From: Acidobacteriota bacterium
Lineage (GTDB): Bacteria > Acidobacteriota > Terriglobia > Terriglobales > Acidobacteriaceae
Assembly (NCBI GenBank): GCA_018268915.1
Contig: JAFDVQ010000006.1
Location: forward strand, 496,001 to 560,000
Direction: 5' to 3'
DNA: 64,000 nucleotides
Shown: positions 8,358 to 17,377 of the stretch, one piece after another
How positions within the stretch are numbered: position 1 is the stretch's first letter
Layout of the letters: each line of letters starts with the position of its first letter
Made by a program: the position numbers and the translations under genes
The notes under the pieces: model-generated
The model's input: only the letters and a program-made list of their open reading frames with translations
What the model was told of the DNA's origin: nothing
The model's database searches: none

Positions 8358-9635
8358 TCAGTGTGACTTCTTGAGAGCGCGATGACCGATGTCCCGGCGG
8401 AAATAGATTCCCTCAAACTGGATCTTCGCCAGCGCCTCATAAGCGCGGTTCAGAGCTTCCTCGAGCGAGTCGCCTCGTGCGGTAACTCCCAGCACCCGGC
8501 CTCCGTTCGTTACAATCTGCCCGTCCGCCTGCCCCGTCCCGGAGTGAAACACCTCTACTTCAGGAACCTGCGCAGCCTCCTTGAGACCGCTGATCGGCAG
8601 TCCCGTCTTGTAGCTGCCCGGATATCCCGATGAGCTGGCAATCACGCACGCCGACGCTCCTTCCGCCCAGCGCATTTCGGTATCCGACAAACGGCCCTCG
8701 ACACACGCCTCCAGTGCATCCACCAGGTCCGACTCCAGCCGCACAAGAATCGCCTGCGTCTCAGGGTCGCCGAACCGGGCGTTGTATTCAAGCACCTGCG
8801 GACCCTTTGCAGTCATCATCAGGCCGCAGTAGAGCACTCCCGTAAACGGCGCGTTCTCCTCTGCCATTCCGCGAATCGTGGGCTGTGCGATGTGGTGCAG
8901 AATCCACTCGGTCATCGTGGGCTCCAGCATCTGGCTCGTCGAGTACACCCCCATACCGCCTGTATTTGGCCCCGTATCGCCTTCGCCGATCCGCTTGTGA
9001 TCCTGCGCAGGTACCAGCGGCGTCACGTGCTTGCCGTCGCTCAGGCACAGGAAGCTCAGCTCCTCGCCCTCCAGAAACTCCTCGATAACGATCTGCTGCT
9101 CCTTCGATCCCAGTAGGTCGCCGTTGAAGAGCCCTTGCGCCGTCTCCAATGCGAAGTGCCGCGTCGGGCAGATGACAACGCCCTTTCCCGCTGCCAGCCC
9201 ATCGGCCTTCACCACAATCGGCGGATGAAAATGCTTCAGCGAATCCTCCACCTCTTTCGCGCTCGTACACACTGCGTAGTTCGCCGTCGGAATCTGGTAG
9301 CGCTTCATGAACTGCTTGGCGAACGCCTTGCTCGACTCAAGCTGCGCCGCCTCTCGCGTCGGCCCGAAGATCCGGAAACCGCGCGCGCGAAACGCATCCA
9401 CCACGCCCAGAGAGAGCGGCAGCTCCGGCCCCACGATCGTCAGCTCCGGCCGCTCCAACTCAGCCAGGCGCACCATCGCGCTCACATCTTTCAGATCGAC
9501 AGGAACGCACCGCGCCACCTGCGCGATGCCTCCGTTGCCCGGAGCGCACACCACTTCCGTTACACGCTGGCTGCGCTTTACCGCCCACGCCAGCGCATGT
9601 TCGCGACCGCCAGAACCAAGGATCAGAACTTTCAT
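8358..9635 (-). CDS. purD: phosphoribosylamine-glycine ligase
   Basis: The GAR synthetase of purine biosynthesis. It joins glycine to 5-phosphoribosylamine using ATP. The 425-residue protein has the full family length: N-domain MKVLILGSGGREHALAWA, ATP-grasp region PPIVVKADGLAAGKGVVIC (about 137-155), the DHKRIGEGDTGPNTGGMG signature (about 213-230) and YNARFGDPETQ (about 281-291, metal and ATP ligands). The C-terminal domain ends with FRRDIGHRAL. It is a single gene, convergent with the zinc-ribbon gene and divergent from the small membrane protein gene; no other pur gene is nearby. Confidence 0.97.
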   Translation of the reverse strand: MKVLILGSGGREHALAWAVKRSQRVTEVVCAPGNGGIAQVARCVPVDLKDVSAMVRLAELERPELTIVGPELPLSLGVVDAFRARGFRIFGPTREAAQLESSKAFAKQFMKRYQIPTANYAVCTSAKEVEDSLKHFHPPIVVKADGLAAGKGVVICPTRHFALETAQGLFNGDLLGSKEQQIVIEEFLEGEELSFLCLSDGKHVTPLVPAQDHKRIGEGDTGPNTGGMGVYSTSQMLEPTMTEWILHHIAQPTIRGMAEENAPFTGVLYCGLMMTAKGPQVLEYNARFGDPETQAILVRLESDLVDALEACVEGRLSDTEMRWAEGASACVIASSSGYPGSYKTGLPISGLKEAAQVPEVEVFHSGTGQADGQIVTNGGRVLGVTARGDSLEEALNRAYEALAKIQFEGIYFRRDIGHRALKKSH

Positions 9636-9795
9636 CGAAACAACACCTTCTCAATCGCTGTCTTTTAAGCCGAAAGACAATCGTCAGCAATCAGACGGCG
9701 CGAAGTCAAACGGCGTCGACTCAGCTGTGCGACGGCGCTGATGCGCGGCTGTGCTCCACCTATACTGATCCGTAGCCCAAGAGCCTCTCGAACCT

Positions 9796-9984
9796 ATGGT
9801 TGAACGCCGCATCAAGCCGTACGATCAGCAGCTCGCCGAACGCGAACGTCGTCAAATCCAGCAGCGTGCCTTTCGCCGCAACCAGGTCTTCGGCATGCTC
9901 ATCATCGCGGCAGCGATACTGGTATGGTGGCTCTTCCAAACCAATCCGAAATGGATCTTTCCTCCCGGCTGGTGGCGGCCGTGA
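9796..9984 (+). CDS. small single-span membrane protein
   Basis: A 62-residue protein with a charged N-terminus (RRIKPYDQQLAERERRQIQQRAFRRN), one transmembrane helix (about 32-46, VFGMLIIAAAILVWW) and a short Trp/Pro-rich tail (FPPGWWRP). The positive-inside rule predicts a cytoplasmic N-terminus. I do not recognise a family and infer no function. It sits between purD (divergent) and miaA (same strand), and a two-hairpin repeat separates it from miaA. Confidence 0.65.
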   Translation: MVERRIKPYDQQLAERERRQIQQRAFRRNQVFGMLIIAAAILVWWLFQTNPKWIFPPGWWRP

Positions 9985-10013
9985 CGAGAGCTTCAGTCAG
10001 TTTCTGTTTTGAA

Positions 10014-10076
10014 GGGGCACGGCTTCAGCCGTGCCACATCGGCTCATCCAAGTCCCGGACCTCAGCCCCTGAGGGA
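10014..10076 (+). repeat. two-hairpin intergenic repeat (REP-like), copy A
   Basis: GGCACGGC-TTCA-GCCGTGCC forms an 8-bp perfect hairpin at 10016-10035. About 30 bases on, GGACCTCAGCCC gives a degenerate second hairpin, and the element ends CTGAGGGA. Two more copies lie at 22203 and 44878. The final GAGGGA sits four bases before the GTG start of miaA and may act as its ribosome-binding site. Translated in frame with miaA, the element gives the false extension MKGHGFSRATSAHP. Confidence 0.85.
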
Positions 10077-10080
10077 CGTT

Positions 10081-11007
10081 GTGTCTGATTCTTGTGATCC
10101 CCTTGCCGTCCTCATCCTCGGCCCCACCGGCAGCGGCAAAACCGCCCTCTCTCTCGCCCTCGCCGGCCGCTTCAACGGCGAAATCGTCAGCTGCGACTCC
10201 GTCGCCGTCTATCGCGGCATGGATCTCGGCACCGCCAAACCGACTTGCGAAGAGCGAGCCCGAATACCCCACCACCTCATCGACGTCGCCAATCCCGACG
10301 AGCCCTTCACCGCCGGAGAATACAGCCGCCAGGCCCGCGCAGCATTGCGCGATATCGCCGAACGAGACAAACTCCCCATCGTCACCGGCGGTACCGGCCT
10401 CTACCTCCGCGCTCTAACCGAAGGCCTCTTCGCAGGACCCGCTCGCCACGAGGACCTTCGCGACCGCCTTCGCGCCAGCGCCTCTCGACAAGGCAATAAC
10501 TGGCTCCATCGCATCCTCACCCGGCTCGACCCCGCATCTGCGTCTCGCATCCACGCCAACGACGAGCCCAAGCTCATACGCGCCATCGAGGTCTGCCTTG
10601 CTGCCCGCAGACCGATGTCAGAGGTCCTGGCCCGCGATCCGCTCACTGGCTTCCGCCTCCTTCGCATTGGCCTCAACCCGCCGCGAGCCGCACTCTACGA
10701 TCGGCTCAATCAACGCTGCGATGAAATGTTCGCCGCCGGCCTCATCGAAGAAACCCGCTCTCTCCTGAACCGCTTCGGCACCGTCAAGGCGCTCGACTCC
10801 CTAGGCTACCGCCAGGCCCGCACCGTTCTCGATGGTGCCGCAACTCAAGACGAAGCCATAGCCGCCGCACAGCAAGGTCACCGCAACTACGCCAAGCGCC
10901 AGCTCACCTGGTTTCGCCGCGAACCCGACGTCCACTGGATCGAGGCCTTTGGCAACAGCCACGAGACCATCCACGCCGCCGCGCAACTCGTACAGGCGAG
11001 CCGATAG
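10081..11007 (+). CDS. miaA: tRNA dimethylallyltransferase
   Basis: Adds a dimethylallyl group to A37 of tRNAs that read codons beginning with U. Motifs: P-loop GPTGSGKT near residues 14-21, DSVAVYRGMDLGTAKPT (about 38-54) matching the DSxQxYxxxDIGTAKP signature, HHLIDV, GGTGLYLRAL (about 106-115), and the C-terminal GYRQ and YAKRQLTWFR segments. I place the start at GTG 10081, because the longer frame from ATG 10009 runs through a repeat element. With this start the length (308 residues) is normal for the family. The next gene, lpdA, follows 87 bp downstream on the same strand. Confidence 0.95.
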   Translation: MSDSCDPLAVLILGPTGSGKTALSLALAGRFNGEIVSCDSVAVYRGMDLGTAKPTCEERARIPHHLIDVANPDEPFTAGEYSRQARAALRDIAERDKLPIVTGGTGLYLRALTEGLFAGPARHEDLRDRLRASASRQGNNWLHRILTRLDPASASRIHANDEPKLIRAIEVCLAARRPMSEVLARDPLTGFRLLRIGLNPPRAALYDRLNQRCDEMFAAGLIEETRSLLNRFGTVKALDSLGYRQARTVLDGAATQDEAIAAAQQGHRNYAKRQLTWFRREPDVHWIEAFGNSHETIHAAAQLVQASR

Positions 11008-11094
11008 TTCCCGCTCAACATCCATTCAGCATCAGCCATTTAAACTGAACAATGGCGTGCGCCGGATCAATGCGGCGCGCTGATTGGAGCACCC

Positions 11095-12516
11095 TTGCCC
11101 GACACCCTTTACGACGTAGCAATCATCGGGAGCGGCCCCGCAGGCTACACCGCCGCCATCCGTGCCGGACAGCTCGGCCTCAAGGTGGCGATCATCGAAT
11201 CCGCGAAAGTGCTCGGCGGCACCTGCCTCCACGTCGGCTGCATCCCCACCAAGGCCCTCCTTTTCAACGCCGAGCTTTGGGACCACCTCAAGCACGCCGC
11301 CGACTACGGCATCGACAACGTCGACGGACGCACCCTCAACTGGGAAGCCGTCCAGAAGCGCAAATCCACCATCGTCAACAAGCACACCAAGGGCCTTGAG
11401 TTCTTGATGAAGAAGAACAAGGTCACGGTCATTCCCGGCTACGGACGTCTCACCGGCAGCGCTAAAGAAGGCATCCACACCGTCGATCTCACCGGCGCTG
11501 ACGGAGCAAAGTCCGAGGTCAAAGCGAAGAACATCATTCTCGCCACCGGTTCCGACGCCAAGATGATCTTCGGCCTCAAGCCCGACGATCGCATCCTCAC
11601 CAACATCGAGATCCTCTCTCTTTCTCAAGTCCCGAAATCGCTAGTCGTCATCGGCGCCGGCGCCGTCGGTGTCGAGTTCAGCTCCATCTTCCGCAGCTTC
11701 GGAACGGACGTGACCCTGGTTGAATTCCTTCCCCGTCTCATGCCACTCGAAGACGAAGACGTGTCGAAGGAACTCACCCGTGTCTACAAAAAGCGCGGCA
11801 TCGATATCAACACCGGCGCAAAGGTCGAGAAGATCGAGAAGACCGAATCCGGCGTGAAAGTCACCTGGACCGCCGCCAACGGCAAGCAGGTCGAAAAAGA
11901 AGCTGAGAAAGTCCTCGTCGCAGTTGGCCGCGCACCGCGCATCGCCGACGTCGGCATCGACAAGACCAAAATCGAAGTAGACCGCGGATTCGTCAAGGTT
12001 CACGAAGCCGGAGAAACCGCCGAGCCCGGTATCTACGCCATCGGCGACATCGTTGCCGGATTCCCTCAACTGGCCCACGTCGGGGGCATGAGCGGGATCG
12101 TGACCGTCAGCAAAATCGCCGGCCGCGCTTATCGCGGAGTCAAACGCGAGCGCATCCCTGCCTGCACCTACTCAGAACCCCAGATAGGCTCTGCCGGACT
12201 CACCGAAGCGCAAGCCAAAGAACGCGGCCTCGACATCAAGGTCGGCAAGTTTCCCTTCGCCGGCAACTCTAAAGCCACGATCGTCGGCAGCCACGATGGC
12301 TTCGTGAAGATCGTTGCCGACGCGAAGTACGGCGAAATCCTCGGCGTGCACATCATCGGCCCTCAGGCGACTGAGCTCATCGCAGAAGCCGTCGCGGTCA
12401 TGGAACTCGAAGGCACCATCGACGAACTGATGTTCACCATCCACGCGCATCCCACCATCAGCGAGGCCATGCTCGATGCCTATGCTGCCGTAGAAGGCAT
12501 GGCCATCAACGCGTAG
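11095..12516 (+). CDS. lpdA: dihydrolipoyl dehydrogenase
   Basis: The E3 flavoprotein of 2-oxoacid dehydrogenase and glycine cleavage complexes, reoxidising dihydrolipoamide with NAD+. The 473-residue protein shows FAD motif GSGPAGYTAAI (about 12-22), redox disulfide GGTCLHVGCIPTK (about 40-52), NAD-binding GAGAVGVEFSS (about 187-197), AIGDIVAGFPQLAH and the C-terminal HAHPTISEA with the active His-Glu pair. The start is TTG at 11095 with GGAG upstream. The redox motif carries His and Thr where many homologues have Asn and Ser, a minor variation. E1/E2 genes are absent nearby. Confidence 0.96.
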   Translation: MPDTLYDVAIIGSGPAGYTAAIRAGQLGLKVAIIESAKVLGGTCLHVGCIPTKALLFNAELWDHLKHAADYGIDNVDGRTLNWEAVQKRKSTIVNKHTKGLEFLMKKNKVTVIPGYGRLTGSAKEGIHTVDLTGADGAKSEVKAKNIILATGSDAKMIFGLKPDDRILTNIEILSLSQVPKSLVVIGAGAVGVEFSSIFRSFGTDVTLVEFLPRLMPLEDEDVSKELTRVYKKRGIDINTGAKVEKIEKTESGVKVTWTAANGKQVEKEAEKVLVAVGRAPRIADVGIDKTKIEVDRGFVKVHEAGETAEPGIYAIGDIVAGFPQLAHVGGMSGIVTVSKIAGRAYRGVKRERIPACTYSEPQIGSAGLTEAQAKERGLDIKVGKFPFAGNSKATIVGSHDGFVKIVADAKYGEILGVHIIGPQATELIAEAVAVMELEGTIDELMFTIHAHPTISEAMLDAYAAVEGMAINA

Positions 12517-12574
12517 CCGAGCAATCAAAGACACGCAGTAGACTTTCAACCGTTGGCTTTAAGGAGAGTATTGG

Positions 12575-13609
12575 ATGAAGGCGTTGGTCAAGGCGAAAGC
12601 GGAGCGCGGACTCTGGCTCGAGGACATTCCTGAGCCCACAATGGGCATCAACGATGTCCTGATACGCGTGAAGTACACCGGCATCTGCGGCACCGACGTC
12701 CACATCTACAACTGGGACGAGTGGGCCCAAAAGACCATTCCCGTGCCCATGGCGATCGGTCACGAATTTGTCGGCGAGATCGTCGCGGTCGGCTCCAACG
12801 TTAACGACTTCTTCCCCGGCGACATCGTCAGCGGCGAAGGCCACGTGACCTGCGGGCGCTGCCGCAACTGTCTTGCAGGCCGTCGCCATCTCTGCAAAGC
12901 GACTCAGGGTGTCGGAGTAAACCGTCCCGGCGCATTTGCCGAACTCATCGTCCTGCCGATGACCAACATCTGGCGCCATCACGCCGGAATCAATCTTGAA
13001 GTCGCCGCCATCTTCGACCCCTTCGGCAACGCCGTTCACACCGCGCTGTCATTTCCCGTGCTCGGCGAAGACGTCCTCATCACCGGCGCCGGCCCCATCG
13101 GCATCATGGCCATCCCGGTTGTCCGCCACGCCGGAGCGCGTCACATCGTCATCACCGACCTGAATCCTTTCCGTCTGGAACTGGCGCGGAAGATGGGCGC
13201 CACGCACGCCGTTAACTCAGCCGAAACTTCACTCGCCGAAGTGCAGAAGCAGCTCGGTATGACAGAAGGCTTCGATGTGGGCCTCGAGATGTCCGGCAAT
13301 CCGCAGGCATTCAGCGACATGATCGCCAACATGAGTCACGGTGCAAAGATCGCTGTGCTCGGCATCCCCGCCAAGAGCGCTCCAATCGATCTCCGCACCA
13401 TCATCTTCAACATGCTCACCATCAAGGGCATCTATGGCCGCGAGATGTACGAGACTTGGTACAAGATGTCGGTGATGCTCGACTCGGGCCTGGACATTTC
13501 TCCAGTGATCACTCACCACTTCACCTACAACGAATACGAGAAGGGCTTCGCCGCCATGACCTCCGGCAACGCCGGCAAAGTCATCCTCGACTGGACGAGT
13601 CTGGGATAA
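12575..13609 (+). CDS. tdh: L-threonine 3-dehydrogenase
   Basis: A zinc-dependent medium-chain dehydrogenase that oxidises L-threonine to 2-amino-3-ketobutyrate with NAD+. The 344-residue length matches the family. It has catalytic zinc ligands in [17 protein letters not shown] (about 37-53) and [10 protein letters not shown] (about 66-75), structural zinc cysteines in [19 protein letters not shown] (about 92-110), and Rossmann motif [10 protein letters not shown] (about 171-180). AAGGAG precedes the ATG at good spacing. lpdA lies 58 bp upstream on the same strand. That neighbourhood would fit threonine-to-glycine catabolism, but no kbl or glycine-cleavage gene is present, so the link is inference. 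Confidence 0.95.
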   Translation: MKALVKAKAERGLWLEDIPEPTMGINDVLIRVKYTGICGTDVHIYNWDEWAQKTIPVPMAIGHEFVGEIVAVGSNVNDFFPGDIVSGEGHVTCGRCRNCLAGRRHLCKATQGVGVNRPGAFAELIVLPMTNIWRHHAGINLEVAAIFDPFGNAVHTALSFPVLGEDVLITGAGPIGIMAIPVVRHAGARHIVITDLNPFRLELARKMGATHAVNSAETSLAEVQKQLGMTEGFDVGLEMSGNPQAFSDMIANMSHGAKIAVLGIPAKSAPIDLRTIIFNMLTIKGIYGREMYETWYKMSVMLDSGLDISPVITHHFTYNEYEKGFAAMTSGNAGKVILDWTSLG

Positions 13610-13783
13610 CTGCACCAGCAATTCTGCAATAACCGCATCTTGGCTCCGCCGATTGGATGAAATAGGGCTCGACCCTTCGTCGGATCTCGACCCCAGTAAC
13701 TGTCCCCAATACTCGTTTTAAAGTTTATCCGCTGAAAAGTACAATTCTGAATCTCGGTTTTCGCACATCGGTCCGCGAGAAAA

Positions 13784-16411
13784 ATGCAGACTACATTCGT
13801 AGAAACATCGGCAGGTCCGAAGCAAGGCCAGAGAGTGCTGAGCTCCTTCATCATGCTTGTATTTGCGCTGACGACTTTACCGGCGGTGTCGGCGCAAAAA
13901 CAAGATAAGTCGCGCAACCTCGACATCAGCATCATCGTCCTTCCCGCAATGGACGATGCTCGGGCCGCGCTCAAGCAATTGCACGATGGAAGCGATTTCG
14001 CATCTCTCGCGCGAGAGAGATCGACTGATCCAACCGCCGTTGATGGCGGCTACATGGGCAATTTGGACCCAGCCCAACTCCGAACTGAACTTCGCGACGC
14101 GTTGCAGGGCCTTCACCCGGGAGAACTGTCTGACGTCGTTCAGTTACCCTCAGGGTGCGCAATCCTGAAAATTCTCCCCGCTGCTCCGCGCGAAACGGAT
14201 GTGAATCCCAAACGAATCTCATCACTTCTCGCTACCGGGGCGATCCGCTTTGGTGCTCAAGTTTCGGGCCTCAATGAGGCCGACGCCGTCTTTATGCAAT
14301 ACCGCAAACCGGAAGGCTGGGAACTCGACCTGCACGAGGTATGCCGGATACGCACGGAATCACTTGCACATGCTAAAACTCTCATTCAACGGAATCTTGC
14401 ACCCGATAGCCCGATCGGCAGCAAGCTCCAGATCGCAGAGCAGATTCAGGGACACGGCTCCCTGGCTCAGCTCTTCTCATTCAGCGGAGAGATGGATCAG
14501 GCGATCGAACAGTGGAGGGCTGCTTATACTCTGGCGCAGTCCGCGGATCCGCGATTTCTTCCCAATCTAGAAGAGAGCCTCGGCGCATCCTATCTTCATC
14601 TCGCCGAGATGCAGAACAACGTCCACACAAGTTCGGGCGATCTTGATATCTTTCCGCCTCTTCATCCACATGCCGGTTACCAACAGCAGGATGCATCGAA
14701 ACAGGCTATTGATTACTTCACAAAATACCTGAAGGACAATCCAGACGACATCGAAGTCCGCTGGCTCCTCAACCTCGCATACATGACATTGGGAGCATAT
14801 CCGTCGGGCGTGCCGAAAGAGTACCTCTTTCCGGAAAAGAGTTTCCAATCGTCTCAGGAAGTCGGCCGGTTCTATGACGCAGCCCCGGCGATGGGGCTGA
14901 ACGTCTTTCGTGCTGCGGGAGGCGTGATTGTTGATGACTTCGACAATGACGGACAACTGGATTTGGTGGTGTCCAGTATGGATGTCTGTGATCCACTTCG
15001 CTTCTTCCACAACAATGGAGATGGCACGTTCGCCGATCGCACCAAAGAGGCAGGCTTGCTCGATCAGCTAGGCGGCCTGAATCTCGTGCAAGCCGACTAC
15101 AACAACGACGGCTGCATGGACTTCCTTGTACTGCGAGGCGGCTGGGAGTTTCCCCATCGCAAATCATTGCTTCGCAACAACTGCGATGGCACCTTCACTG
15201 ATGTGACCGAAGCCAGTGGGCTGGCGCTTCCCGTCAGGGCAAGCCAGACGGCTGCTTGGGCAGACATCGACAACGACGGGTTCCTGGACATCTTCGTCGC
15301 CAACGAAGGTGCGCCGGCTCAGCTATTCCACAACAAAGGAGACGGAACCTTCGAAGAGATCGGGAAATCTGCGGGAATAGATGAGACAGCCTTCAGCAAA
15401 GGAGTTGCAGCCTCGGATTACGATGGGGATGGCTTCGCCGATTTTTATGTAACTCACCAGAACGGACTCAATTCGCTCTATCACAACAATGGCAACCGCA
15501 CCTTCACCGAAGTTGCGAAGCAAGCAGGTGTGCAGGCGCCAACCTTTAGCTTCTCAACCTGGTTTTTCGACTATGACAACGACGGTTGGCCTGATCTCTT
15601 TGTCTCCGGTTACCTGACCGCGGTCAGCGAAACCTTAAAGACCTATGCCGGCCTTCCGCACAATGCCGAAACGCTCAAGCTCTATCGGAACAAGCACGAT
15701 GGAACCTTCCAGGATGTAACAGCGCAGGTCGGGCTCGACAAAGTCTTCATGCCCATGGGCTCCAATTTCGGCGATATCGACAATGATGGCTACCTCGATA
15801 TCTATCTCGGCTCGGGGCAGCCCTCCTATACTGCTCTGCTTCCGCATATCCTGTTCAAGAACAACCAGGGAAAATCTTTTGTGGACGTCACAGCCTCATC
15901 AGGCACTGGCGAATTGCACAAGGGCCACGGCATCGCCTTTGCTGACCTGAGAAGGCTCGGGAGTGAAGATATTGTGGCTCAGATTGGCGGGGCCATACCC
16001 GGAGATAAGCATTCCATGCGCGTCTTTGAAAACCCCGGCACTAAAAACGATTGGCTCGATGTTCGCCTGATTGGCGTCAAGACCAATCGTGAAGCCCTCG
16101 GTGCGCAGATCCATGTGACTGTCCACTATAAGAACGCCACAACTCGCTCGATCTACAGAACGGTCGGCCAGACAAGTTCATTCGGCGGAAACCCTTTGGA
16201 GCAGCACATCGGCCTTGGTCCGACGACAAGAAGCGTGGACATCGATGTCTGGTGGCCTGTCAGTCGCACTAAACAGCACTTCACTGGCGTTGCTCAAAAT
16301 CAGTACCTTGAGATCAAAGAGTTCAGTTCCGCCTGGGAGCGTCGCAACCTGCACCTTCTTCCGAAGGCTGCACATACCTTAAGTTCGAGGACATCTCCAC
16401 TGGCCCGTTAA
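13784..16411 (+). CDS. secreted fusion: parvulin-like PPIase, TPR, FG-GAP repeats and ASPIC/UnbV domain
   Basis: The 875-residue product has a hydrophobic N-terminal segment (LSSFIMLVFALTTLPAVSAQ, a signal peptide). A PpiC/parvulin-like domain follows (about 48-130), recognisable from DGSDFASLARERSTDPTAVD and LHPGELSDVV. A helical region resembling TPRs spans about 200-345. Then come at least seven FG-GAP/VCBS repeats with DFDNDGQLD, DIDNDGFLD and DYDGDGFAD calcium loops (about 370-690). A C-terminal ASPIC/UnbV domain ends the protein (about 765-850). FG-GAP plus UnbV is the CRTAC1-like arrangement common in Acidobacteriota; the N-terminal rotamase is unusual. The CusF-SCO1 gene begins 16 bp after its stop, so the two form an operon. 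The exported partner is unknown. Confidence 0.85.
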   Translation: MQTTFVETSAGPKQGQRVLSSFIMLVFALTTLPAVSAQKQDKSRNLDISIIVLPAMDDARAALKQLHDGSDFASLARERSTDPTAVDGGYMGNLDPAQLRTELRDALQGLHPGELSDVVQLPSGCAILKILPAAPRETDVNPKRISSLLATGAIRFGAQVSGLNEADAVFMQYRKPEGWELDLHEVCRIRTESLAHAKTLIQRNLAPDSPIGSKLQIAEQIQGHGSLAQLFSFSGEMDQAIEQWRAAYTLAQSADPRFLPNLEESLGASYLHLAEMQNNVHTSSGDLDIFPPLHPHAGYQQQDASKQAIDYFTKYLKDNPDDIEVRWLLNLAYMTLGAYPSGVPKEYLFPEKSFQSSQEVGRFYDAAPAMGLNVFRAAGGVIVDDFDNDGQLDLVVSSMDVCDPLRFFHNNGDGTFADRTKEAGLLDQLGGLNLVQADYNNDGCMDFLVLRGGWEFPHRKSLLRNNCDGTFTDVTEASGLALPVRASQTAAWADIDNDGFLDIFVANEGAPAQLFHNKGDGTFEEIGKSAGIDETAFSKGVAASDYDGDGFADFYVTHQNGLNSLYHNNGNRTFTEVAKQAGVQAPTFSFSTWFFDYDNDGWPDLFVSGYLTAVSETLKTYAGLPHNAETLKLYRNKHDGTFQDVTAQVGLDKVFMPMGSNFGDIDNDGYLDIYLGSGQPSYTALLPHILFKNNQGKSFVDVTASSGTGELHKGHGIAFADLRRLGSEDIVAQIGGAIPGDKHSMRVFENPGTKNDWLDVRLIGVKTNREALGAQIHVTVHYKNATTRSIYRTVGQTSSFGGNPLEQHIGLGPTTRSVDIDVWWPVSRTKQHFTGVAQNQYLEIKEFSSAWERRNLHLLPKAAHTLSSRTSPLAR

Positions 16412-16427
16412 AGTCAACGGAGGGGGC

Positions 16428-17348
16428 ATGACGAAACTGACGCTGGCACTTGCAATGATATTGACCGCTCACAGTGTCTTCGCTGCTCAGCTGCACAAGG
16501 TAAAAGGAATCCTCGTAAAGATCGATGCTGCGCGGAAAGTCATTGTTGTCTCGTGCGAAGCAGTTCCAGGCTTCATGGATGCGATGGTGATGCGATTCGA
16601 TGTGCGTGGACCGTTGAATCTCAAAAGCCTCGCTCCCGGGGTCGCTGTTCGTTTCGATATGGTGCAGAAAGGAAACACGGAATACGCAGAGAACATACAG
16701 CGTATTGAAATCTCGAACTATGAATCCGAACCGACAGAAGCCGGACGCTTGGCCTTTCTGAACCGTGCATTGGATCCCGATGTGGAAGAGAAGGTTCTGA
16801 AGGTGGGTGAGCTGGTGCCCGATTTCACTCTTATCGATCAAGCTCACCTTGCAACGCGACTCGCGCAATTCAGAGGCAAAGTGGTCGCTCTTACTTTCGC
16901 CTACTCCCGCTGTCCAAATCCGAATTACTGCTTTCGCCTTTCAAATAATCTGGCTCAGCTGAAAAAACGATTTAGAGCCTCGGCGGGAAACGACCTGATT
17001 CTGGTGACGATTGTGATTGATCCTAACCAGGACCAGGGCAAAGTACTGGAGAACTACGCAGATACTTGGAAGGCTGACTCCGCAACTTGGCGTTTTCTTA
17101 CGGGCTCTCTTGAAGACATCCGAAAGATAGCTGCGAACTTCGGAATGAACTTCTGGAGAGATGAGGGCTTCCTCACGCACGGCTTTCACACCGTCGTCAT
17201 CGACCGCGAAGGCAGATTAGCTGCGAACCTCGAAGGCAATCAGTTTTCCGCCAGGCAGCTCGGAGATGTGGTTGAGAACGTTTTGAAGCAGACCCCTGCT
17301 GACCCTTCGGCGTCAGTCTCTTTAAAGAGCGATCCGGCATCGCGCTGA
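16428..17348 (+). CDS. CusF-SCO1/SenC fusion, copper-handling thioredoxin-fold protein
   Basis: The 306-residue exported protein has signal peptide MTKLTLALAMILTAHSVFAA. A CusF_Ec-like copper-binding domain follows (about 22-105: VKGILVKIDAARKVIVVSCE...PGFMDAMVM, with two Met). The rest is an SCO1/SenC domain (about 125-290). In the SCO site YSRCPNPNYCFR carries the two Cys and FLTHGFHTVVID carries the His ligand, so copper binding should be intact. SCO proteins deliver copper to cytochrome oxidase CuA or other secreted enzymes. AACGGAGGGGGC gives a strong ribosome-binding site, and it is in an operon with the parvulin/UnbV protein. The client may therefore be a secreted redox enzyme; that is inference. 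Confidence 0.88.
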   Translation: MTKLTLALAMILTAHSVFAAQLHKVKGILVKIDAARKVIVVSCEAVPGFMDAMVMRFDVRGPLNLKSLAPGVAVRFDMVQKGNTEYAENIQRIEISNYESEPTEAGRLAFLNRALDPDVEEKVLKVGELVPDFTLIDQAHLATRLAQFRGKVVALTFAYSRCPNPNYCFRLSNNLAQLKKRFRASAGNDLILVTIVIDPNQDQGKVLENYADTWKADSATWRFLTGSLEDIRKIAANFGMNFWRDEGFLTHGFHTVVIDREGRLAANLEGNQFSARQLGDVVENVLKQTPADPSASVSLKSDPASR

Positions 17349-17377
17349 TTCAACCACACTGGCCCAAACTGAGTAAT

